Below, piece after piece: positions 48,056 to 61,545 of a stretch of DNA of 64,000 bases. This DNA is from Phycomyces blakesleeanus NRRL 1555(-) (taxonomy: Eukaryota; Mucoromycota; Mucoromycetes; Mucorales; Phycomycetaceae): assembly GCF_001638985.1 (NCBI RefSeq), contig NW_017265144.1, positions 806,001-870,000 of the forward strand, read 5' to 3'. Numbering within the stretch: position 1 is the first letter of the stretch; the number at the start of each line of letters is the position of its first letter. Both the position numbers and the translations under genes were made by a program. The notes beneath the pieces were generated by a model. The model was given only the letters and a program-made list of their open reading frames with translations, was not told where the DNA came from and made no database searches.

Positions 48056-51000
48056 CATTTAAATTAAGCATCTTTGTATTAAATCTATAAAAAAAAGTAC
48101 ATTTCATTAGGTGGAGCACAAATTAGTCTATAAAAGTGGACCCTGAATCCATTCAAGGGTCGTCAGTATCCCTACAATTGTGTTCTAAGAACACAAATAC
48201 CACAGTCTTTTTTGTCGCCTGTGTGGTATACACACCATAATTGAGTAGAAATACAAGCTCTACAATCAAACTCTGGTTCCTACTTGCTAATAACCATGAT
48301 AAGCTAACAATTTATGGAACTTCCATACACCAGATACGTACACGGCATATTTTAAGAGTGGAGTCTAGCCTCTGTATCCCCACACTCCAGACTTGTTCCT
48401 TTTGATCAACAATTGATTTTAACACTAAATAAATGCCTCTGACGATAACTGTGCCTCTTAATAGTCAAAGTAAACCACACTTGATAATCGAATTGACCCT
48501 TTTGTTCTTGTCACACTATTTATACATTAAACTCTTTCTCTATTCCTATTTTTTTGGCACCACTGTTCCGCTACACTAAAATATTGGACAATCCATAATA
48601 AAACTCTCTTGTAAGATTACGAAAGCATAAGCTCCTTTTGTAGCAAAGACTTTATCAATTGATGTTTTATTTATGGATACTTTATTTATTCTTGCAAAGT
48701 GTGTTGATGTTTTGATATCAAATATGTTATTATATTGCACTTACCATAAAAATCCTGTCATCGTTAGCAGAATATAAAAAACTTTTTACGGCAACAATTA
48801 TACTTATCTTGATGACCCACCCAGAAAAGAAAAACATGGATTTTAAAAGAAATTTACCTTGTCTACTATGACATGACCCTAAAGCCTGTTCTTCTTACAG
48901 CCGTTCCTTCACTGTATTATTTGTGTGGCATAAACTCCTAGAACATCTGGTATTGATCCTTCAATTGTTTCCCACTCCTTTTTTTTGCTTGATCTGGTTT
49001 TCGTGTTACATACAAATCAATATTTAGGATTCCTGCACCAGCGTATGTTGAGATTTAGTAGGCCATCTAGGAACAAACTAGATCTCTAGGGAAGGGAAGT
49101 AAATAGTGATTTGCTTCGAACAATAAGGCTTCGCCAGGACAAGGAAAAAAACAGCGTGATGGAGTTCAGAGAAACAATCCGTAAAGATGGTTGTCGAGAT
49201 AACCATCCTAAACCGGACCCATAAAACTTGTCAAAAACAAAAGCAAAAAACCCTACCACTTCCAGGAGAGCTGGCCACATATTATTTACTCGGGTAATAT
49301 TGCCTATGTGCTTCATGATTTATCGTCATAGCAACAAACACGAAGAAATCATAGGCTTACGCACCTTTATTTTTGTTTGATCCTGAGTGGAATAAAAGAT
49401 ATCTGGTATATTATACTACATGGATATAGACTACTTAGTATAACCATTCACATACTCACTCTTTAGCGAGCAAATACCTGAACTCAAGCGTGACAAGTCT
49501 CTTTCTTTCTTTCTTTAAAGTCTCCAGTAAATGAAGAAAAAGGCTTACTTTGCAAAATTATAAGCTTAACGTTTTAGCTGATCGATGAATTTGGTTCGTT
49601 TTGAGCATTGTCATTCGTTACAGTGTGAACATCGTTTGTGGAATTAAGATTTTGATCCTGGCTTTGATTCCGTCTTGAACTTTAGTAAAGACAGATATTC
49701 TTCCCGAATTATGACATGATTCCAGGAGAGGCTCATTTTAAGGTTCTTCAGGTAGAAAATGACAATTAGGTTGAGATGAGATGTTCTGGAGAGTTGAAAT
49801 ATTAGACGAATATTTACAAGTGTCAAGAGTCCCTACGAACAAACAAATAAAAGATTTTTTTCTTTCTTTCCTTAACCTGGCTGCTACCATGTATCCTTCA
49901 AGATTCCTTTTTGGTAAGTAATTCCATTCTTTGAATAATGCAATGAATCTTGTTTTATCTTAATATATTTTTATACTGGATTAATGTGGAATTTGTCGAT
50001 TCGATTGAAAATAAATAAAGGGTGTAGGACAAGGGTATAGGGTATTCTAAAGGTGCATTTACTTTTGAACTTACAACGATAGCAAGGAAAATAGGGAAAG
50101 AATAATTGAAATTGAAATTGAAATTGAAATTTGAAACGTATATAAAAAATAAATAAATAAAAAGGAGGAAAAAGTAGTATTCAATCAAGGAATTCAACTT
50201 TAAAAAAACAATCTTTTTTTTGGGGAGGTTTTAAGCATAGTGTATAGTGTATAACTTGTGATTATCAATCTCAATTGAGATTCTCTCAAGTTATTTTATT
50301 TTTTGTACCTTTTTTTTTTTGATCAATTGAACCCACCTGTAAGCTTTTATTATTTCCTCCTTCTTTGTACTCTTTTTCCTTGATTCTATTCTCCCCTTTT
50401 TTGGGGTACTTTTGTTTTATTATTATTTTTGGTTCAATTAAATACTTTGTGCCCTCGGATAATATATATATAGTTCTTGCTACCGATTGAATCGAGACTG
50501 AAACAATACACGCAAAACAGAAGGATATTTATCGCATTGTGTACAAATTTACTTATCTAGGTTAATATTTTATTCTTCTTCTTCTATATATGTACGATAT
50601 TGTCTTTTTTTTTTCTTTTTTGTTATTGTTCTGTGTATATATATATATATATATTGATAGATCCCAATTTTAGGTTAATTGGATGAAAAAGAAACAAATT
50701 GTACCTTTTTGCTTAATGATTCTTAGAGAGAGAAAAAAAAAAGGTCAAAAAAAAAACCCTAAGGTTCGGCAAACGATCTTCAAATATTCCAAATATATAT
50801 ATTACATGGATATAGAATTTTAGCAAAAAAGAAGACAAACTTTCACTCCTTCATTATTATTGCCTTTTAGATTTCTGCATTCCAAAAACGTCTGTGCTGG
50901 TGTCGGCTCAGTGTCAATAAGAGATATATGTTACTTTACTACTCTTCTGTTTGTTTGCTTGCCTTATTGCCTGATTACTTCTTTAGGGCACAATTAAAGC

Positions 51001-51217
51001 TTATATCTAGTTTAATGGCCATTGAGAATACTAATACTACCACCATTATTATTTCTTTAAAATGTTAATAATATATCTATATATTTATATAATATTATCC
51101 TCGGCTATAAGGCACATCTTTATCTTTTTTGAATTAAAAACTCGAGGTTGGAATAGTGGATAAACTATAATATTCAAGGGATAAAAACCATAAAATAAAG
51201 CACTAGGTTTTTTCTTT

Positions 51218-51250
51218 CCCCCCCCCCCCCCCCCCCCCTTTTTTTTTTCT
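51218..51250. repeat. C21 tract followed by a T run
   Basis: Twenty-one consecutive C from 51218 to 51238 then about ten T, in otherwise AT-rich DNA. The minus strand is a G21 run. Exact length may be unreliable because homopolymers are hard to sequence. Confidence 0.85.
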
Positions 51251-51971
51251 TTTTTCTTTCTTTCTTAAGAAGCTTCATCGTTACTATTTCTTACAAATGC
51301 TACTACTGCTACTAAAAGTCCGAGTATCTTTCAGTTTATTTTGACCCTTTTATTATTTATTGCATGATAATTTTAAAAATAAAAGTAAAAATCACGCACA
51401 TATATAAGCTTAGTATTGACCTTGTATGTATCCGGGTTATATTTTAACACAATGATATATTGTACAATGGAATGCTATAATATTCTATCAAAGGAAAGAG
51501 AGAGAAAATAAAACTAAAGCCTTGTGTAATGTAGTCCAAGTAAAGACGGCTTATCAAAAGACAAGAAAATATAGTTAATGTGGAAGAAATAGGAGACACT
51601 CTTGTTTCTTCTTATTTTGCTCGAAGAAATATCTTAGATGACAATCAGAATATTTAACAGAATTCTCTTGCTTGTGTGCATATGAAAAATATAATAAAAT
51701 AATATGTAACCTATTGACAGCCAATTGGTTGGTTGCCTACTTCCCTTTTCTCGTTTACTTGATTTGATTTTAAGATTTTGTGGATTTTGTGGATTATGAG
51801 GAACACCATAAATGTATTACCAAATTTTATTATATATGTCCTCCTTTTATATATATTTATATACATTTTACTTATTTATGCTGCTCTACCCTTGGATTTC
51901 AATGTATCTAATAATAATAATATTTTGAACAATAACCATGAGCTCTCTTGCCAGTGTAGATTGTATTCCTT

Positions 51972-52269
51972 CTAACTGCTTATCTTACTTTGTAGCTGTG
52001 TGAATCGAGTCTTTTTCTGATCGTCTTGTTCTTCGCGACTGCTTAATTCCTCGGGAGTAAGTTTAAGGATCAATACAGGGTTCGGGCAATGCTTGGCAAT
52101 GTAGTCTGAAACAGAACCAAGAAGGGTTCGCTTGAGGACTCCTAAACCTCTGGTACCAGTGATAATGTAGGTTGGACGGCACTGAATGCAATAATCAATT
52201 ACTGATTTCTTTGGGTCACCTCTCAGAACTTCAGACTTAACATTCTTAAACTAAAATAATAATAATCAA

Positions 52270-52304
<35 letters not shown>

Positions 52305-52779
52305 ATATATTATTCATTCAAATGTGTGTGTGTATATGTATATGCGTGTATTTAATTTAATTTTATTTAATTTAATTTAATTTCAACTTGAGCCTATCAA
52401 CAACTTCATACAAACAAATTTCAATTCAACTTACGCCATTTCTGTCCAAAACGTCAATGATATCATTTACAATCATATCTGCAGCAACCACCATTGCAGA
52501 GTCATGGCCAGAATCTTCTCTTTCAATATAGTGGGAGGCATAGGACTCGGTCATTCCTGTGTTTTGAAACAGCTTTTTGAATTCGTCTTGACAAATGATG
52601 TGTAGGATCCGGATATCATCTGAAGGAGCAATCATTCCAAGTCGAATTGCCTTGGCCAACAAGGCGTCGCTTTGGTTTGTGTGGTCATAAGCAATCACCA
52701 CTGTACGCTTAGGAGTTGGTCCATTGGACACAACTGGAGCAGGCATAAAATTAGTGGGTAGGCGGGCAATGTCTTCCAT
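51972..52779 (-). CDS. Universal stress protein (UspA family)
   Basis: Two exons (52435-52779 and 51972-52250) separated by a 184-nt intron that contains a (TAAA) microsatellite. The protein starts MEDIARLPTNFMPAPV, enters the Rossmann-like fold at RTVVIAYDHTNQSDALLAKA, and carries the ATP-binding signature G-x2-G-x9-G-S in GTRGLGVLKRTLLGSVSDY, then HCPNPVLILKL. The presence of that loop suggests an ATP-binding UspA-type rather than non-binding form. Role in fungi is poorly known, broadly stress tolerance. A (GTA)16 tract lies 7 bp upstream of the start codon, in the probable 5' UTR. Confidence 0.9.
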
Positions 52780-52785
52780 GATAAT

Positions 52786-52833
<48 letters not shown>
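52786..52833. repeat. (GTA)16 microsatellite in the universal stress protein leader
   Basis: Sixteen perfect GTA units on the plus strand, equivalent to TAC units in the transcript of the minus-strand gene, ending 7 bp before its ATG. ORFs predicted through it are artefacts. Confidence 0.9.
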
Positions 52834-54248
52834 TTTCTTAAAGAAAGAGAAAAAGAATATAAAATACAAATTTGAGAGAATAAAGATATTACAAGAGCAG
52901 AAATTAATTCATGCAGTCTTTTTATACCCACCTTCAATAAACCAACCAAACAAACAAGCACTATCAACACCTATAAGAAAACAAGTTCAATTGCATATGA
53001 ATGTGTAAGCTGTCAAAACCCAGCCAAAACATCTGATGTTCATTGGCTCTGTCAAAAAAAATGATCACAAAAATGATCAGGCATTTTTTTTTATCATTGT
53101 ACTTAAAAAGATACTCCGAATATTTGCCTTGATTTGGTATTAAAGCGGATAAAATATTTTACCCAACGTTTAATGTACATAAAAATTGAAGGTAAAGAAA
53201 CGTATGTTTTGATTCTAATAGGAAGAACTATTAAGGACTTCTTTTCTTGTATCTAACTTGATTCTATCACACTATATTATCAATAATTATAGTAGTATAT
53301 ATAGAGACATATATGCCTAATCTATGACCATCAGGCAATTATATAATTCTACACTCATTTACTTCCACACACACGCCCACACACACACACACACACACAT
53401 ATATATAAATTTGTAAAATAAATTATGCTGTATTTTATCTTTCTTCTTATTCAAGTGTATATACAGTAAATTCAAAGGATTGGATACTTATATATGAGTA
53501 TGTGTTTATATATGTATATTTCTTTTATATATATATATAAGGTAAAGAATTAAATTTTCATAGAATGGAATAGCCGTGTAGTAGAGTCATAATTTAAAAA
53601 AAAAGATATATATATATAAAAAAATGCACATGAAGATAAGAAGAAAGCAACCATTTTTGAAGAGAATGTGGGGGAAAAAAGGGTTTGAAGACCAATGCTA
53701 ATTATTCAAGTACTTTGTGTGTATACATGTATACATATAAGCATTGTTGTGGAAAAGGTATAAAGAACAGTTTAAGCAAGAAAATAAACATTCAGATATA
53801 TAATAATGATAGCGATAATAATATTAATAAATAAATAATTAAATAAATAAATAAAAAAAAAGAAGAAGTCCGTAAATATATTGGAGGTGTATATAAAAAA
53901 GATGAAAGAAGGGAACAAGGAAAAAGAAGTATATATAAAAGAAAATGAAAGAATAAGGGTAAAATATAAGTCTGTATGTCTGTATGTGTATCTGTATCTG
54001 TATATATGTTTGTAGGAGGGAAAGGGCTATTGAAATATCAATATATATATATATATATATACGAATCAATAAATATAATGTAAGGTAAGGTAAGGCAAGG
54101 CAATGCGATGTAAGGTAATTTAAATAGGTGAATAGTATTGGGAAGGAGTGGTACATAGCAAGTCTTTGGCTTTTGGTTTTTTTTTGGTTTTTTGGTTTTT
54201 TTTCTCTTTTGGGTTGCTGTTTTGGTGATATGGCTTCTCCATAAAGGT
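52834..54248. other. Intergenic AT-rich stretch
   Basis: Contains an (AC) run at about 53375-53398, several AT runs, and a degenerate GTAAG pentamer run at 54080-54117. Long hydrophobic minus-strand frames at 53839-54156 reflect base composition and not a gene. Confidence 0.5.
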
Positions 54249-55238
54249 TTACTTGAGAATCTTTCTGTATCTGTTGGCAAGCAATGAGTTAACCTTTACA
54301 CTCTCGGCACACTCCTTTTCCAATTTCCAGTGTCTCTGACGAGCATCGGTTCTGGAGAATTTACGAAGACAGTGTGGGCATTCATAGGGCTGGACACCAG
54401 TGTGAACCCTCTTGTGTCGCTCGAGATCATGGCGGCGGGTGAATGCACGCTTGCAGTCTTCGCATCCAAAAGGGCGGTCCTTGGTTTTTTTTGGCTCTTG
54501 AACATCCTCCACCTTTATCACGACTGATGGAGGTGGAGGTGGGGGTGGAGAAGGCTTGGAGACCGTGGGTAGAACAGAGACAGTAGTTGGGACGGAGACT
54601 GGAGATAAAAAGGAATCTGGAGATGAATAGGAAGCTAGAGAGGGATCCGAGAAATAAATGGGTGTACGGGTATCTGGGTAGATATTGTTCTTGTTGTTGA
54701 TGTTGCTTCTGCTGATGTTGGTACTATTAATATTATGGTTGGGGTCGTACAGGTCTAAAGACGAATACAATACATCCTGATTGCCGGTTTCTTCTGAACA
54801 TGCCGAGAATTGGTCAGGACAGAAAAATGACAGGGTTGAAGGCAAGTAATCGGGGGTCGAGGGAGAAGATGAGGCTGGAGTAGGATAAAAGCTGGTGGCC
54901 TGTACGGAGCTCGCGATATTTGGAAAGGAAAACACGGAGTTGGCAGTGTGTTGCCAAGAGCTGGTGTTGTCAAAACCATCCTGGTATGCTTCTCTTTCGT
55001 GAGACTCGATCATGATTTCAGGATAGTTTGATTGGGTACAAATTGACTGCAAACACCCGGTTTGGAGTTTGGGGTCATAAGGTTCAACGGATACAAACTG
55101 CTCATTAGCGAAACCGAAGTTAAGTGTATCTGGATCGACTGTATAGGCCAAGGAGAAGCATGCCACTTCTTGACAGGCCATTTGGTAGTTAATAGAAGTA
55201 TCAAGAGGATAGATTTGATTGAGTGCCTCACAATTCAT
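54249..55238 (-). CDS. C2H2 zinc-finger transcription factor
   Basis: Single-exon, 329 residues. The first 235 residues are Ser/Thr/Pro/Asn-rich and disordered, with a PPPPPP run, a likely activation region. Two fingers close the protein: CEDCKRAFTRRHDLERHKRVH (C-x2-C-x12-H-x3-H) joined by a classic TGVQPYE linker to CPHCLRKFSRTDARQRH, whose last ligand is a cysteine (KLEKEC), i.e. C2HC. A short basic tail ends RYRKILK. Two tandem C-terminal fingers of this kind occur in fungal regulators such as the Crz1 group, but I cannot assign a subfamily. It stands alone between large gene-free stretches. Confidence 0.88.
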   Translation of the reverse strand: MNCEALNQIYPLDTSINYQMACQEVACFSLAYTVDPDTLNFGFANEQFVSVEPYDPKLQTGCLQSICTQSNYPEIMIESHEREAYQDGFDNTSSWQHTANSVFSFPNIASSVQATSFYPTPASSSPSTPDYLPSTLSFFCPDQFSACSEETGNQDVLYSSLDLYDPNHNINSTNISRSNINNKNNIYPDTRTPIYFSDPSLASYSSPDSFLSPVSVPTTVSVLPTVSKPSPPPPPPPSVVIKVEDVQEPKKTKDRPFGCEDCKRAFTRRHDLERHKRVHTGVQPYECPHCLRKFSRTDARQRHWKLEKECAESVKVNSLLANRYRKILK

Positions 55239-58200
55239 GTTGAAAAAAAAGATAATATTGTTATATGTTACGTAAGAGGTAAAGAGATAAAGAGAGAGAG
55301 ATAGATATATAGATCGATAGAGAGATTTATAAAGAAGTGACTCTTTTTTTTCTTATCAGTTAATGAAGAAGAAGAAGCAAAAGTAAGAAGAAGAATAGAA
55401 TAGTAGAAATGTAGGTTAAAGAGATTGATTAAACAATTGATAATCGGGTTTTTATAGAATACGCTATTTGACGAGAATATGGACTTTTAATCCCTACAAA
55501 AAGCATATCCCTTACCCACTAGGTTGGTATACCTTGAATTATATATATATATATATATATATTTCAGTTTAAGGTTGTAATGAATCGATTTTTTTCTTTT
55601 GTCTTAATTCACATGGCACTTAGCTTTTTGCGAGAATCCCATCCAATGTTTAGCACCATTATGGAGTATTTTTTTTTACCAGACACAAAATGCGATATAA
55701 CAAATACATGGTTTTAATGTAAGATATAACTATATATATACATATATATATAGTTATATATGTAATTTAGAGATCAAATTACTATACCAAATGGCATTTA
55801 AAAAGCCAAAGCCAAACCTAGTAGACGTGGGCTTTATAATTATACATATAAAACAATCTATACTGACGAATACAAGCCAACAATCTATTCAAATACACCT
55901 CTTTTATTGTAAATTAAATTCAGAAACCTCGTTTCCTATAATGTCTTTTTTTTTTAAAAAAAAAAATAGTAGAGAGATTGGCAAAAATGAAACATTACTA
56001 TAAACATGAAGAAATTATACAAATTAAGGTTCCATTTCTTTTTGTTTTTCTTTAAATCACAAACTATAAAACATAAGATAAATATATAAATATTATTATT
56101 AATCTCTATGACTTACTATCCAAATATGTGTTGTGGTCCAGAGGGCTGGTGCAACGATAATGATAATGTCAATAATACATACATACAATATACATATATA
56201 ATGTCTTGATCGATAAAATAAAATAAAAATAATATATATATATATATATATGTCCAAATCTGGCTTTCTTTAGTCTCTCACCCCATTGAACGCCATTGAC
56301 GCCAACGCTTTTTTTTTGGAATTATAGCTAGCATAACCTATTAATTTTATATAGTTAATTTATGTATGTATATATACATACATACATACATACATACATA
56401 GGTAGTTATTTTTAAACAATTTTAGATAGACTGACCTCAAAAACCAAAACGAGAATCGAAATTATTCATGGGGTCAAGTATCCCTTACTACCAAAAAAAA
56501 AGAAGAATCCAAAGAAACAAACAGGACGAAAAGAAAGTAATAGTAATAGGTTGATAGTAAATAGTTAGTACCCAAATTTTTAACAAGTAGTCTTTATGTA
56601 AAAGCACATTCTCAAATAGACCCACTGGGACAAGAAATAAATAGATGGTCATCATTAGTTTACATTTACCTTTTTAACAAATTTATAAACATGCTGAAAA
56701 CTAGACAGAAATACAAGTCATAATTGTTTTTCGCATTTCTACAATTGATGTAAATAATTAACATAAAATTAAATGTATCTATTAAATGTGTCAATTATAC
56801 GAATATTTTTTTTTTTACTTTTATATAAATTCCGTTGTGTTGGGTACTTGGCTGTTTATTTGTATAAATGTGCATTTTCTGTATATTTAGATACGTTTCG
56901 ATATCGAGAAAAAGGGAGAATAGATCTTAAAGCATATTGTATAATTTCGTTTTTCCTTTTCCTTTTCCTTTTCCCTTTTATTTTCCCTTTCCTTATTTTT
57001 TTTTGTCTTTTCAGGAGCATAGTGTGTATGTGTCAATGGGTGTGAAAAACAGGAAATCTTTTGAGGATGTATTTGACTCACATGAAATAATGATAATGAT
57101 AACGGCAAAATAATGGCCTCTGTGAATCGCTTTATCAATTGAAAAAAAAAATTGTCGTTTTTTTTTTAACGTACAAGAAGTACAAAAAAATAAATAAAAG
57201 AGTGGAAGAAGAGTAGTAGGCCTCAATTTATGAACATTAAAAAGCAATGCAATTATATTGCAAGAAAAAAAAAGAATAAAAATCAACGTACTAGATTTAA
57301 TGGCGTTTTTTTTTACCAAGCCCAATAAAAACTCTAAATTAGATCCATACTTTACGCCATTTTTTCTTTCTTTCTTTTTCTTTTATTTCTCTTTTCTTCT
57401 TTAACTAACAACTTTAACTCTCTTTAAGCAGTACAGAGCTGGCTGTTATATAAATATTCTATTGTAATTATTAGTATGATCCTTCTTTTCACTCCTTTAC
57501 TGAATAGCCAGCTGATCCCTTGTTTTGATACTAGAAGAATCTACTAGAGTAATTATATGCTATATACTGTTATTATTTACAATAAAAGACTGGTCTTCCA
57601 ATTACACAATTATCATATAAGTATACACACACATGTATATATGTATATATATAGTGTTGAGTTAGTGTCTGAATTCCTGAATGTCTGAATACCCGAGTGT
57701 CTAGGTGCCTGGATGAGTAAGGGATAAGCCGATATTATCAAAGGGATCTTTAGTTTATTCTTATTATTTAAGGAGATTTGTGATATTTTGTCTGTGCTGC
57801 GACTGTCTATAACCTGAAAGTTGTAGCCTGTAGCCTGTAACTACTATCGTGTGTGTGTGATTGTGTAGGTGTGAAGATTACTGTAAGCAATAAAGTTGTT
57901 CTTGGCTGTTTGTTTTTGGTTGTTTTTTTTTTCCATTTTTTTTTCGATATTGAACCTAGACAAAATATACAAAATTTTAGACCACAGATATCGATTTTTA
58001 TATCTTTAGACTTACCCACTTCTACTAAAGAAGAACAAGCACTTTATAAAAAATTCACTTTTCATTAATTTTGGTTACTTCCTCGAGGTTAAAGAAGATT
58101 AATTATATTACCAACCTTTGTCGATAGAACTTTAGTATTTTATGATCCTTTTTCTTTTGCCCTTGCCTTTGCCTTTGCTAATTGTAATTATTTACTATTT

Positions 58201-60590
58201 CCTTTTTTTTCAATATTTTTGACACCAATTAAGCTGACACATAAAGGAGATAGGGATAGTTTTGTAAGGCTATCACAGAAGATGGAATGATATAGAACAC
58301 ATTAGAAAGATGCGAAGAAAACAACCAAAAATAAAATAAAATAAAATAAAATAAAATAAAGCAATTCACCAAACAACAAAGTACCAATAATAATAATAAT
58401 AATAATAATCATATATATTTTTTGAGCAAAATGTCAATATTCTTTATTTGATAATTAAAGTTGGGCGTTGCACGAGTATGAGTACGAGTAATATTACACG
58501 ACTTTGTCTGTTTTAGATTTTCAATTCTTTTTTGTCTTTTTGTTTTTTGTGTTGGTCTAAGGCTTTTTGGTCTTTCTCAAATTGGAAGCAGTAACCTATT
58601 TTCTTCTTCTTCTTTCTTCAAGGTCCTATATATTGATTGAACCTTCTTTTTTTCTTGTCTTTTCTTACTTGAAAAAAATAATAACCAAGGGAACAAATTG
58701 TTTGCATTCTTACAAGACTAATAGTGATAAGAATAGTAAGGGCAATTTTCTCTTTTCATTTTTGCCCATTTCAATTGATAAACATTTGCTATTCTTGTCC
58801 TTGTTTTTAGGCTGTTATTTTCTTTCCCTTTCTTTTAACTATTCAAAAATAAACAAAGTCGTTTTTTTTTCTTTTGTAATTTTTGATCTTGTTTGTAAAA
58901 GAGATAAATAAACACTGGTTTTGAAATTAACAGGCACCTTCTTGAGAATATTAGTGAATGTCCTCTTAAAAGAATTTATAGTTTATAATATATTCTTTAC
59001 TTGATTTTGACTTTTATATATAGTATAGTATAGTATTATTATCATTTATTATGATTTTGCTCATCTTTGTCAAAAATTTGTTCTCAAGCCAGAATATTGG
59101 TAGCAATAGAAAATTTAATTTTTCGGTGCGATAAGACAAGATACGAAAATCAAAAATATTCCAAATACTACACAGACTACACCTCATTTACTGAAATTTG
59201 AGAAATAATTTTCGAGTATATCTATATACACATATGTGTGTTACTGAACAAACCATGCGAGGACTGTTGAATCCTAATACATATATCATTACTTATTACT
59301 GACTATTAGGCCCTCCTTATTTCCCCCCTTTCCATTTCTCTGCCCCTCTTTACTTCCTTTATTTTCTCTTATTTGATGCCGATCTTTTCTCGTACGATTT
59401 GTGCGTCTGTTTTTATAACAAGAGCCAATCTACAGCCAACTCTCTATTTCGGCCCTTTCTTTTCTCAGTAATAGAAAATAATATTTACATCGATAGTCAA
59501 TTTTGTTAAATATGTATATATATCTTTATATATATTTATATTGTTTCCAAAATCAGATAGCTTAATTGATAATTATTCCCATTCAACTGGCACCAAGTTT
59601 GTACCTTTTTTCTTCTTCTTCTTTTATTACTAGTAGTATAAACTTATTTTATATAAAATGTTAATATTTTGTAATATAAGCTAGACTATACAAGATTGTT
59701 CTCGAACTCTAAAACAAAAGCAATTTTAAACGGAACATTCATTCCTTTCTCTCTCCCTACCTACTTGCAAATTTATCTTACCACTCCTTCGTTTCTCCAC
59801 TTAACCTATTTGTTTATTTGTTTATCTATTTATTCATATTACATGCATATGCCTATTGTAACAAAAGAAATATGTATTGTTATTGCTTCTATTACTACCA
59901 TTACTACAGCTAATATTAATATCAATACTTGGTACTCGGTACAGACCATTCTGTGTGAGTGACTAAATATTCAGCTGGCAGCCGATGTCTAGAATCCCTG
60001 CATATTTCAACTTTATACTCATACTGTCTTTGAACACAAAGCCAAAAACAAACAAAAAACACAAACACAGGCGTAAAACAATAGGATAGCTTATTTCAGA
60101 AAAGATTAATATTTAAATACAAAAGGTTCTATGTTTCTATAAAGCTTCTACAAGACCTGCGAGCCTGCCCTCAAGGTTGAAATATAAATACAGATGCATG
60201 CCATTTGAAATCATCTATGTAAACATTACAAAAATACACACACACACACACACACACGCAAAGCAACAACAACAACAACAGTGACAGTAATTAAAATAGA
60301 AAGTAACTATATACTTCTTCTTCTTCTTTACTATTAACTCTTTCTTTTCTTTTAAAATCATAACAGTCCAATAAAGTAGTTTTTTTTTCATCAAATGTAC
60401 TTACAGCATATGGGTTTGAAATAAATTATATTATGTTATATTAATCAAATGTTTAAATTTATTTTTGGAATCAGTCAAAGAGCTTAATATTACCATTACA
60501 TTGGATCTGTACGACGATCTATCTTGCTGTCCCACCTAACAAACTTCAATGCAGTTAATCTCCTTTCATTTATGATTTCATTTTTTTTTG

Positions 60591-60774
60591 CATTCTCATT
60601 CTCATTCTCATTATTGGTATTGGTATTGGTATTGGTATTGGTATTGGTATTGGTATTGGTATTGGTATTGGTATTGGTATTGGTATTGGTATTGGTATTG
60701 GTATTGGTATTGGTATTGGTATTGGTATTGGTATTGGTATTGGTATTAATATTAATATTAATATTAATATTAAT
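60591..60774. repeat. Compound hexanucleotide array
   Basis: Three hexamer arrays adjoin with no gap: (CATTCT) about 3.7 copies at 60591-60612, (ATTGGT) exactly 22 copies at 60613-60744, and (ATTAAT) 5 copies at 60745-60774. Both strands are open in some frames (Asn-Thr, Leu-Val or Ile-Pro dipeptides), which is a by-product of the 6-bp period. Confidence 0.95.
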
Positions 60775-61515
60775 ATTATTGTACAAGGATATACAGCCAA
60801 GTATATCATTATATTTTAGATTTTGATAATAAAATATATAGAAAGTATGAATAATAATAAGAATAATAAAGACTAAGAATAAGAATAGAGTTGAAACAAG
60901 CTAAATGATTTTAAAGAAACGCATATATCTCCTTCAAACTAAATAAAGAAATAAATATATATGTAAAGTATACCAATCAAGCATGCAAGAATAAAAGATA
61001 AATAAACATTTACAAATGAAAAAAAAAATTAAAAAAAAAGGCAAGGAAAGTAAAAGATACTTTCACATAATTTTATTAGTTACAAAGCAAAACATATTTT
61101 TTGAGCAATTAAAGTACTAATACTAGTCAGAGGGAAAGAAGGAGAGAGACATAGAAGGAGGGTGAGGAAAGGAGGGAGTATCATGCTCTTGTCACAAACA
61201 GAAACAAAAAAAATTGTAAAGATACAGACACAGCTAAAGGCACAGCTAAAGATAAAGATCAAGAGAGTGAATGTTAATGTTAATATTAGTATTGTGTATG
61301 GGTGAGCAAAGTCGGTAACTCACTGAGTTATATAATTGGTAAGTTAGCAAGCTAGGGCATGAATTAGTGCGTGAATAAAATAAAAAGAATATATAAAGAA
61401 ACAACTTGGAATGAATCCTATGATAGCCATGTAAATTCAGTTGATAGTCTAATTTACACTGTAAATAACATTCGCCTATTCTTAGCAAGGCAGGGTATGG
61501 TATGGTATAGCATGG

Positions 61516-61545
61516 CAGGGCAGGGCAGGGCAGGGCAGGGCAGGG
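61516..61545 (+). repeat. (CAGGG)6 G-rich pentamer run
   Basis: Six perfect CAGGG units, preceded by degenerate ATGGT/ATGGC units from about 61497. Six G-triplets spaced by two bases fit the standard G-quadruplex pattern on the plus strand. Confidence 0.85.

Larger units (their letters stand above)
47353..51971. other. Long AT-rich gene-free stretch
   Basis: About 4.6 kb with no convincing coding frame. It contains an (AAT) run near 47559-47586, one copy of the short inverted-repeat element (about 47750-48055), an (AT) run near 50640-50655 and a 21-base C tract followed by T at 51218-51250. The minus-strand frame at 49086-49316 shows no recognised family. Confidence 0.5.

Noticed and set aside
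53839..54156. Hydrophobic minus-strand ORF resembling a membrane protein
   Set aside because: Composition-driven translation of AT and pentamer repeats; no conserved motif.
60496..60826. ORFs of Asn-Thr, Leu-Val and Ile-Pro dipeptide repeats
   Set aside because: Direct by-products of the ATTGGT hexamer array, open in several frames on both strands.
61516..61545. Interstitial telomere-like repeat
   Set aside because: CAGGG and ATTGGT units do not match the TTAGGG-type fungal telomere repeat, and no terminal structure is present.
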